Shown here: in pieces, positions 55,735 to 64,000 of the stretch
How positions within the stretch are numbered: the first letter of the stretch is position 1
Layout of the letters: every line of letters starts with the position of its first letter
DNA from: Malachius bipustulatus
Taxonomy: Eukaryota > Arthropoda > Insecta > Coleoptera > Melyridae
Direction: 5' to 3'
Assembly (NCBI GenBank): GCA_910589415.1
Contig: OU342633.1
Location: 14,794,858-14,858,857 of the forward strand
Length of the DNA stretch: 64,000 bases
Translations under genes and position numbers: made by a program
Notes under the pieces: generated by a model
The model's input: the letters and a program-made list of their open reading frames with translations, nothing else
Database searches by the model: none
What the model was told of the DNA's origin: nothing

Positions 55735-56082
55735 TTTGAAAAGAATAAAAGAACAAAGGACATTCTCATTTCTAATTTTTTAGCTCTACAAGATGGTTTT
55801 ACAAAGTTTCAGGCTAACTTTTAGTTTCAAAAAAATAACTATTTTTTATGTGGCCCGTAAAAAAAGTACACCCCGTATTAGATAGCATTTTCAAATCATC
55901 ATTTAGGACATCATTGCTATCTAATACAGGTGTACTTTTTTACGGGCCATATAAAAAAAATAAAGTTATGGTGATTTTTTCGAAATTAAACGTTGGACTG
56001 AAACTTTGTAAAATAGGTATTGTAGAGCTAAAAAATTATCAATGAGAAAGTGTCTTTTGTTCTTTTATATCTTTAAAAGATT
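55735..56082. repeat. Long hairpin-forming inverted repeat
   Basis: Arms of about 160 bp are mirror copies around 55905. Paired landmarks are GCCCGTAAAAAAAGTACACC with GTGTACTTTTTTACGGGCCA, and TAGCTCTAC with GTAGAGCTA. Non-coding; probably a small foldback element without the CAGGGTG end. Confidence 0.8.
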
Positions 56083-56930
56083 TCGTTTTAAGTCTAATAT
56101 TTCCAGATGTAAGCAGAATTTTCTGGTTCTCTCCAAAGACCATTGACCACTACTTCTTCTTCTATTTTTATGCCTTAGACAAATTGATTTTGATTGACCA
56201 CTAAATTGCCCAACTTTTTGCCAAGTGTGGCCATTTCTGAAGAAGGTATCGAGTCTAAGTGGAAATTTTTTAAATTTATCTATTCTTGACCCGAAAGTAA
56301 TTCCAAAAATGTTAATAAAAGTCATTGGACGTCGATATTAGCTTCAAAAACGAGCGCAGAAACCTGCCCGTTAGCCTAATGAGCCTTTATAATATTGGCT
56401 GTTTAGTGTTTCCGAGATCCCCATGCTGTTCATCCTTATCCTGGGCACCCTGTATAGGTTGGTACCTACTATATGGTCTGACAAGGTGTAATGGGTAGGT
56501 CGAAAGATGCAAGAAATCATCAATAGCCAATCACTTATATTATAATACAATATAAGAACACTCATATTTTGGGTATTGCATTACTTTCTTATACAAATAG
56601 CGAGATAAATGAAAAATATTTTTCGCCAATGCGTCAGTTATTAGGCATCGTACTAGAGTCAAAAACCACCCAAGATTCTGGATTTGAGAAAGTTTTACAC
56701 TAGTCAATTTTGACTTCTGGCCTGAAATTATTCCACCTCCATTGGATCCTTAGAAATATCCGAATCATCCTCAGAGCTCTGATCTGATTAAGATTCATTC
56801 AATGATATAATAAAAGGTGGAATATTTTTACCCGAAAGAACCCTATTTCATGTGTTTTGACTAGTTCTTCGAAATAAGTTTTTCACGATGATAATTTTCT
56901 CACATGTCAGGTGTACATTTTAAAACTCTT

Positions 56931-57849
56931 CCCAGATAGCACCGAGTGTCCTATGGACGTCTGTTGAGTATCCATTATACGTCTTGGTCCATGGACAATA
57001 AATGGACGTCCTATACGGACTTCTCCGCACCTATACGGACTTCCTATGTACGGCCACAAAAGTACGTCCATTGGATGTCCATTTCTTGTTCATTGACCTA
57101 TTTTCGACTATTGCGCATGGCGTGCTGTCGCAGCCAGGAAGAGAATAGCAGATAGCGCAATCGCCATCCAAAACAACCAGCACAAGTACACGCACGCGCT
57201 ACCCACCCCATCTTCCATTCTTCCACTATCATACAATCCACATTATTCGTCCCAACGAAAGACTTTCGTCATTCCCATCAAACTCAAGACTGCAGCGTTA
57301 TACGTGAGCAAAAGAAAGAAATTCGATGAATCTTCAATTTTTAGAGTTTGTGAAAAATCCAAAAACGAATATATTCATTAAGTTTATCAATATTATCATA
57401 AACTAATACCTATTAATAATTTTTCCATGAAAATTACCAGATTTTACGTAAAACTTAATGAGAGGAACACGTAAGTAGGTAAGTACCTAGTCGTTTTCTA
57501 TATTTTCTGTATTTTTAGCCGTTATCAACGTTGCTTTCAAAACAGAAAATTACTGTATTATGGTACCTAATTATGTATATGGTAAAACTAATATAAATTT
57601 AAAGACTTATCGAATATTTTCTTTCTTTTGTTCCTCACTAAGATATTTATCAGCAAATGCTTTGTGGACATCCGATAACGAATTCTCAATAGACGTCCGA
57701 TAACGGACTCCCTCTGCGGATGTCCAAAGTTGTGACAAATGGACACTGAATGGACGTCCATAGGACAAAAACGGATCGACTATGGACGTCTGTTGGTACA
57801 TAGAGGGATGTCCATTGAACGTCCATAGGACTACTTCGTGCTTTTTGGG
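56931..57849. mobile_element. 919-bp TIR element with TGGACGTCC-type internal repeats
   Basis: Inverted ends CCC(A)ARAWAGCACGAAGT then CCTATGGACGT. Subterminal zones on both sides are packed with TATGGACGTC, TGGATGTCC and GGACGTCCA motifs (well over ten). The centre, about 57190-57600, is unique and non-coding. A target duplication could not be identified. The superfamily is unknown to me. Confidence 0.75.
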
Positions 57850-58580
57850 TTTAATCCATACATTCCTTACTTTATCCTTAGAGAGGGAAGTCGCGAATAT
57901 ACGTGGTTAAGGTTTACAGTACCTCCATGCCATTGCGATTGGGTTGTATTGGAAATTGATTATTACAAATCTTTCAGAAACATAAAATTTTCATAATATT
58001 ATATTGTCTGTTTTAGGGGGTCTGCCCGAAGATTTAATTTATAATTTGTCCTGTGTAATAATACTTGCTAAGTACTGCACGTTCTGAATACTAAAAGACA
58101 GCATTAACAGAAATTTAGCAGATACATATACTTAATACTTGCATCTCAAATGTAGGTATTTTATTTTCAGAATGTTTGTCCAAGTTTGGATTTTCCGGAT
58201 CTAAATAATCATTAAAATACTTTCTCAATGCGGATTTTGTCATCTAACGATATTACTTTTCTCATTTTTCCCTTTTGAAAGTTATAACGTCAAAAAATTA
58301 ATATTTATTTGTCAGTTTCAGAAAAATTTATCAGAGTAAAAATTTATTCTAGATCGCCGACTAAAACTTCAATTAGACAACAAGGTTGTTAATCAGCTAA
58401 GACAATTTGAGTGATTTGACAAATGTCAGTGTTTACTTAACCTTTAATACCTCGATCAGCTGATATTGTCAATAAAGATCTAGGGAGTTTTCATTTTTGT
58501 AAACCTAGAAACAAAACTTCATGTACATCGAGAAATCGATAGACTTCTTTTTATTTCTTCTTTCTTATGGCCGCCTAGAG

Positions 58581-59298
58581 GATGTTTATTTTTTGATTAT
58601 TGTTATTTTTGTGATTATCAGAAAACATTAACACTTTATAATTTTTTTTTAAACTAATAGAGATCTTCAGCATATAGTATTTTTAAACACGTCTAAGATA
58701 AAGCTGGTAGTTGCCATCGCAACCGAAACATTAGAGTAGAAAGTCTTTTGAAAAACGTTATGCTAAAATTGTCAAATTTGAATAAGCAAAACTGTAGAAG
58801 TTTTGTAGTGAAACACAAAATGTTATATACATTTTGAGAGTTAAAAAAATAATCTGCATTAAAAAATTAATAAATCCAATATGTAGAAAGAAAGATAATC
58901 TCCTATAAGAAAGAATATCGCTTTTGGCACCTCCACGCTAGAGCGATTTGAAAATTTTGTTTCGATTCCATGTTGAAAAGTGGTGCTAATAAATGTTTAG
59001 GTGAAACGGCTGGCTTTGATGGTTTTTGAATAAAAATATGAAAACAAAAATTACTAATTTGGGGATTTTAAAAATATTTCGAGAAAACTAGTAATGACAG
59101 AACAAAATTTACTTTTTTCTCAGGATAAAAGTTTTGCAACTTGTTCCCTATAACTGACTCTTATCTTTCGTAGTTTACAAGATCCCTCTACTGTGCATTT
59201 TTATTTTGAATTGTATAGACGAGGTATCGTAGGAATGTGTTATTGATTTTGTTGCTGTAAATTAAAAATTATGTTCTTACTAGATAAATGGCCGTTTC
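58581..59298. other. Unassigned stretch
   Basis: AT-rich with no ORF, repeat or motif recognised between the 53.2-58.6 kb element and the candidate exon. Confidence 0.5.
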
Positions 59299-59396
59299 TT
59301 AGTCTTTCTTCTTCTTCCTCTTCTAACATTCTTAGAATTGCCGAGTTCTGGAGATTTGCAGGTTTAGCTGATGCCATTGGATTGTAGAAATTTCCT
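59299..59396 (-). CDS. Candidate exon, possibly the Zasp-like gene (NSAILRMLEEEEE)
   Basis: Acceptor TTTGTGTTTCAG, then a phase-2 frame GNFYNPMASAKPANLQNSAI and LRMLEEEEED, TAA at 59299-59301. Alternatively the exon continues to a GTAAGA donor at 59280, but then the stop would be in frame. The NSxxLRML-EEE block resembles the region after the ZM motif in ALP/Enigma-family proteins. Same strand as the 44.8-52.7 kb exons; the link is an inference. Confidence 0.4.
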
Positions 59397-59513
59397 CTGA
59401 AACACAAAGCTTATTACAGTATTTGCTTCATGATAGCTTTGTGTTGATTTTATTAACTTTAACAATTATTATTATTAAAATATATGTTTCGATCCACATA
59501 TTACTGGTTACTA

Positions 59514-60303
59514 CTACAATTTTTTTTAGAATAAAATTTTTCTTTAAAAAAAACACGGCTGAATAGCTCAATTAATCTACAAACTTTTTTATCTCCATAA
59601 GTTTTTTCTGAAACTTGCGCACTTAAGAGAAAAAAATAAATGTATTGCAAGCTCATGTTATAAATAGTGTTTTATTGAACAATAATAGCCAACCAAAAAA
59701 TTAGACAAAAATTCTTACAACTAAAACGATAGTAAACAAAGAATGAAAAAAGAAACTGTCGAAGGTCAACAATACAATAATAATGCTGTCAGTATTATTG
59801 TTTTTATGAATGTCACTGCAAAGCACAGACCTTAATGCAAAATATCCTCGCGTTAGCTCATCTTTGTGAAAATGCATTTCATTTATTTTTTTTCTCGTAA
59901 ATGCTTAAGTTTTCGAAACAACTTGTGAAGATAAAAAAGTTTGTAGATTCATTGAGCCATTCAGCCGTGTTTTTTTAGAGAAAATTTTTAATCTAAAAAA
60001 AAAAAAAATGTATGGTAAAATATCTTTAGGGGTTGACTATTTCAATCCCTTCTAAGCATACTTCAGGGTTGAAAAAAATTCAAAATATGTAGTTTCATTG
60101 ACAATTAATATTTACCAATTTTCGTTTCTTTAGCTTAATATACAGGGAAAATAAAAAATAAAAACAATTTTTTCTTAATTCTTCGGAGGGGTGTAACTTT
60201 TTCGGGGAGAGTTTTTTCGAAAAATTCAATACCAAATACCCCCCTTAATTTTCATCACAGAATCACCCCTTAATTTTTTTCGGTGTTATTTAGATACACC
60301 CTG
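59514..60303. mobile_element. One-sided copy of the CAGGGTGTATCTAAA element
   Basis: The right end CGGTGTTATTTAGATACACC then CTG is identical to that at 5.98 kb, and the central part matches in opposite orientation. The left arm starts internally at CAATTTTTTTTAGA, so about 300 bp of it is missing. Confidence 0.88.
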
Positions 60304-60335
60304 TATACCAGGTAGAAGACATCGAAGCAAGTCAA

Positions 60336-61290
60336 AAGCTACGACAATTTTTATTTTTTTGCCAACAGGCACGAAGATTTTTATGTTTAGAAATGGTTTG
60401 ATAAAATCCAACAATATTTAGCAGGAACATTCTCTACTGAGACACTTGCTTCCAGGAACGTACTTGAATAAAAATAGCTTGCACGTTTTTGACAGAAAAC
60501 TACATTTTCCGATTGAATTTCGAAAAAAAACGGCATCGGAGGAATTACAAGAAAAATTATATAAAATGAGTTTCCTAAATCGAACGGTACACTTCGTCGA
60601 GCTTCACAAAAACAGATCAAAATAAGTACGAATTTGTAGATACCTACCTAAACTTCAATTTTAAATTTTTCCATACCAATTATTTCTAATGTTCCTCAAA
60701 ATTCATTTGAAATAGTTTCCAAAGCTGAGGTACTTCGAATTTACGAGATACCCTATTGGCAGAATTTTAAATTTGGCGACCATAGATAGTCGTACTTGAA
60801 GAATAATTATTGATCTTTTTTTTACAGAAACGCACATTTTCTGATCGATTTCCGGGAAAAAAACGGCATCTAATTCGGAGAGTACACAGAGAACATAATG
60901 TTATGAAATTAGCTTCTTAAATTGCACACCAGCTTCACAAAACCAGTTTGTAAAATGCAGTGGTCGATTTAAGAAGCTCACTTCATAGCATTTTTCCTGT
61001 ACTCTCCGACTGCGATGCCGGTTTTTCCGAAAGTCGATCGGAAAATATGCTTTTCTGTCAAAAATGTGCAAATCATATCTTTTCAAATGCGGTCCTGGAT
61101 TTTAAATTTACCGATAGGTCATCTTGATTTGCCTTAGTAAATTTTTTCTTTTGCTAAATTTTGTTGTATTTTCTCCAACCGTTGCAAAATTATTGCCGTT
61201 TAAAATTCAAGCCTAAATTTAGAAAACAGCCTGCATCTTCGTACCTGTTGGCATACCTGTTGCCAAAAAAAAAATAAAAAAATTGTCGTA
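60336..61290. repeat. About 950-bp palindromic repeat with internal duplicated units
   Basis: The outer arms pair CGACAATTTTTATTTTTTTG then CCAACAGGCACGAAG with CTTCGTACCTGTTGGCATAC and AAATTGTCGTA. Inside, a roughly 120-bp unit (GACAGAAAACTACATTTTCC; AAACGGCATC; TTCACAAAAACAG) occurs twice directly and once inverted. Chance minus-strand frames are not protein-like. Confidence 0.7.
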
Positions 61291-61295
61291 GATTT

Positions 61296-61536
61296 AGGGC
61301 CAGTTGCACAAACGTTAATTAAAGATTTGTCAGATAATTACTGATTTTAAATTGCAAATTTTAAAAATAGGGTGAATATTTTGAGTGATCTTATATTTTT
61401 AATCCGTAATTAACTCTTCTTAAAGGGAGTAGAATTTATTTCCAGCAGTATCAGACCAACATTTTGATAATATAGGGCATTTTAAAATCAGTAATTATCT
61501 GGCAGATCTGTAATTAACGTTTGTGCAACCGGACCT
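61296..61536. mobile_element. About 240-bp MITE (AGGGCCAGTTGCACAAACG ends)
   Basis: Inverted ends of about 55 bp: GGGCCAGTTGCACAAACGTT and, reversed, GGTCCGGTTGCACAAACGTT, followed by CAGATAATTACTGATTTTAA. Target duplication unclear. Non-coding. Confidence 0.82.
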
Positions 61537-61778
61537 CAGACTTGCCTCGACGTCCGCTGTCTGGCATTTAACTGCGTCGCATTAGCCATGAATCACACTG
61601 TATGCGTACCGAAAACTTGTGACAAAAAATTAAATTTTATAAGAAGTTGTTCAACACGAAGGCCATGAGGATTCTGATATCTTTGACCACATGGTCAAAA
61701 AACTATTCCATTAATTTAGTAACAACTACAACATTCATTTATCAACGACAATATCTAGTATTTATCAACAACGACATA

Positions 61779-62324
61779 CAGGGTGTCCGGAAATTATGCG
61801 CAAAGAATTAAGGGGGTGATTCTACTTGATAAAATATGGCCAAAAGTATCTATAATTTTTTTTCGAAAACTCAGAAATAAGAAAGTTATGAGCCTTCAAA
61901 GTTGATTTTTTTAAATCAATATTTTTTTATAATTTATTTTCTAGTGTACGGATTTACTTAAAATTTGACACACTTGCCACTGATGTTGCTTTGTATCCTT
62001 GGTCCAAATTAGACTTGAATCCCTCTAAATCAAGAGGTCTTATGTGCCCTTGACCTTCTAAAAAGGCCTATAACTTTTTTCGTAATATTTTTTCTGAGTT
62101 TTGAAGACGCACAATTGAAGAACATGAAGAAATATTCGGAAAAGGTCCTCTTTGTCTATCACGATAAAATGACCTGTTATTTTATGCGAATGTTATTTTA
62201 TATGAAGGCTCATAACTTTCCTATTTCTGAGTTTTAGAAAAAAATTTGTAGATACTTGTGGCAATATTTTATCAAGTTGAATCACCCCCTTAATTTTTTA
62301 TAAGCATAATTTCCGGACACCCTG
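61779..62324. mobile_element. 546-bp TIR element (CAGGGTGTCCGGAAATTAT ends)
   Basis: Inverted ends CAGGGTGTCCGGAAATTATG with TA at 61777-61778 and 62325-62326. Arms of about 130 bp (GGGGGTGATTC; AAAGTTATGAGCCTT). Non-coding centre. Confidence 0.9.
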
Positions 62325-62326
62325 TA

Positions 62327-64000
62327 TAATTGTAGTCTTCTCTATTTTCCAATTGAAGTAAGCGAAAAAAAAACTACCCGGAAGAGTCAGGTTTTTATGA
62401 TGCTAGTCATATACATAAATACCTAAAACTATTTATTCTAAGTTGATCAGATCATGAGATTTTAATAAGGATTCTTGATTTGTCTCTCAATAATTACGGG
62501 ACATTTGCAAGTTAGAGAGATAGCGATAAAAATGCCTTCTGTCTCCCAAATAGAATAAAATGAGCTTTTTATATAGTTCGGGTCACCTTCTCAAAGTCGG
62601 TCTTGTCAAGTAAGGGTCTAGCGCGTTGGTGAACGGTTACGCCCTTTTTCCCAGATTTTCCAGAGCGATTTCAAAACCTTTCTACCATTTGGATGAAAAT
62701 TACTGGAGGGCATCTAGGCAACCTCTCCAATTGAGGGAAAAACATTTTATTCCCATTAATTTGTTCCTCGACGTAACCTCCAGTACCTACAATTAAGCAT
62801 ACACAAACGTCGACAAGAAAATCAGCCGCGTAAACAAAATCGGGCTCAAATGATTCCTTACTATTATGTACCTATTTTATAAAAAAAATTCTTCTAAAAT
62901 GCACCTTATTTAAATGAAGGCTGTCCCTTATTTCAGAGCTCACTATGGGTATCTCTCGTAAACGCTAGAGATACAGGGTCGGTTAAAGTAGAGACAATAT
63001 GCCCAATTTTGTAGCCATCTCGAATCCGGCAAGACATGCAAGATATATCTGTGACCCTTCCTGAAATATCCTGGAAAAACTGAAAAAACGAGATTCCTTA
63101 TTTCTTCATAATCTTTTTCATATTATTAGAAATTAATAAATAATTTTTTGTAGGCTTGCCAAAAAGTCGTCAAGAGCCATATCCATATGACATTTCACAA
63201 ATTTCACTAGATTCCTGAGTTTTCATTGTCAATTTTTGTTTTTCTTATGACCGCCATATTATTTTTTTTATTCGTTCGGTGGAAAAAATCATGGAAACCA
63301 AAAATTAATTAAGACTTTTAAGATTCAAAGATATTTTTCCATTGTAGCAGTCTGACTGTAGAGATTTTCTTGAAAATCACTTATAACAGCCTATAAGTAG
63401 ATATTTTTGATATAATAATGTCCTTCGGTGCATGAATATTCCAGCAGTACGCCATATTCTATTTTAAGTAATGCGAATGTTTATATTTAGAGGAAGATAG
63501 TCGTACACCTAGAAACACTTGTGTATCATTTTTCTATTGTTGTGACTCTTTTTGTAAAGTTTTGATTTGACAATTCTTTAAATTTGATGAGAATCGGGTT
63601 ATTATTTCCAAAAATATTGGATTAAAATTTGGTTCGATTCGATGAATACAGCTTTGAGATAAGAGATTCAGGTCGCGCATACTTTCCAGCGATCGAATAT
63701 TGATGTGACGAGCGTTCGGCGTGTTTTCTCCTGCACAAGTCAAAGTTTGCACTTGATAGTCATCAAATTAAAGAAAACCTTTGTCAATGTTAAAAAACAA
63801 CAATTTTCAGTTTGATATTCTCGGTCACGAACTCTACTTCCCTGTTAATTTTAAAGTTCAGATTTTTTTTGCAAAAGAAGAGATCTTTGCAAGTAGCAAA
63901 TTGGAAGAAAATATTTTTCGCTCAATTGGGAGGGGGGGAGGGGTTGCCTAAATGTCCTCTAGTAATATTTATCAATATGGTAGAATTTTTTTTAAATCTA
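62327..64000. other. Unassigned AT-rich stretch to the window end
   Basis: No gene, LINE or complete inverted-repeat element recognised. A TACAGGGTCGGTTAAAGTAG at 62972 may be a single terminal repeat without a partner; a G-run lies at 63931-63946. Confidence 0.45.

Larger units (their letters stand above)
53697..56452. mobile_element. TIR element (CAGGGTGCCCAGGATAAGG end) containing further elements
   Basis: The right end, read inward, is CAGGGTGCCCAGGATAAGG then ATGAACAGC and GGGGATCTCGG. The left end at 53697 has CCAGGATAAGGATGAATAAC and GGGGATCTCG but has lost the first bases. TA follows the right end. It holds a nested element (53793-55671) and a hairpin-forming stretch (55735-56082). 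Confidence 0.75.
53249..58580. mobile_element. TIR element (TACACAGTTCAC family), copy B, with two large insertions
   Basis: Sequence from 53249 (TACACAGTTCACTTAT) to about 53690, then 56560-56930, then 57850-58580, follows the 1,526-bp element at 21267-22792 in order and orientation. Landmarks: GAATTGGGTTATTGTGTAGG, GAAAAATATTTTTCGCC, ATTAGACAACAAGGTTG and ATGGCCGCCTAG. It is interrupted by inverted-repeat elements at 53697-56452 and 56931-57849. The right terminal repeat is not seen, and a 45-bp insertion lies near 58523. Confidence 0.78.

Noticed and set aside
60387..61086. Two minus-strand frames of 61-77 codons as small genes
   Set aside because: They fall within a palindromic repeat with duplicated units and resemble each other only because of that duplication.
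63534..63752. 72-codon minus-strand frame near the window end
   Set aside because: No motif, no splice signals and no neighbour; length is within chance expectation for AT-rich DNA.
1..64000. CRISPR array, restriction/toxin system or bacterial operon
   Set aside because: The repeats are inverted-repeat transposons, microsatellites or LTRs, and all coding sequence is eukaryotic TE or spliced host exons.

Overview
The window looks like chromosomal DNA from an insect or close arthropod relative. It is AT-rich, has no bacterial-style operons, and is dominated by transposable elements in nested layers. The families seen are R4/Dong-like, CR1/Jockey-like and RNase-H-bearing LINEs, a BEL/Pao LTR element, pogo-like, PIF/Harbinger and Tc1/mariner DNA transposons, and many short inverted-repeat elements with TA target duplications. 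The species cannot be named from this sequence. I found no CRISPR array, tRNA gene or rRNA gene, but there is one 5S-rRNA-like SINE.

Layout. 0-3.1 kb: R4/Dong-like retrotransposon (minus) abutting a TAA microsatellite. 3.2-9.0 kb: two-ORF LINE (minus) whose ORF2 is cut by two TA-flanked inverted-repeat elements. 9.0-12.5 kb: three degenerate LINE fragments. 12.94-13.44 kb: a host-gene exon coding the C-terminal part of a START lipid-transfer domain (plus), with an inverted-repeat element inserted at its end. 14.3-26.5 kb: a pogo-like transposon holding a LINE, which holds a BEL/Pao element with identical LTRs, which holds a 1.5-kb inverted-repeat element. 26.7-28.9 kb: a second Dong-like copy between TAA repeats and an internally deleted LINE.

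30.3-41.5 kb: a decayed PIF/Harbinger element (MADF/SANT-like gene on plus, transposase on minus). Its transposase is split by a second pogo-like transposon, which contains a LINE, which contains a Tc1/mariner element with 690-bp inverted repeats. 41.7-44.2 kb: two LINE fragments head to head.

44.8-59.4 kb: a host gene on the minus strand. Several exons have matching splice phases and include a Gln-rich exon with an in-frame 207-bp repeat. The wording of the exons recalls insect Zasp-type (PDZ/ALP-Enigma) muscle Z-disc proteins, but that identification is from memory. Its introns carry a LINE 5' portion, a MULE-like element with a minisatellite, a large inverted-repeat element holding a repetitive ORF fragment and a 5S-type SINE, and others. 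59.5-62.3 kb: four more inverted-repeat elements. 62.3-64 kb: nothing recognised.

There is no convincing new multi-gene system. The notable content is: (i) nesting that can be checked exactly from target-site duplications and restored reading frames; (ii) at least seven different element families sharing CAGGGTG ends and TA targets, with one coding Tc1/mariner relative in the same window as a possible mobiliser; (iii) elements that appear to shape host exons, such as a stop codon supplied by an inverted-repeat element and alternative 3' exons of the Zasp-like gene.
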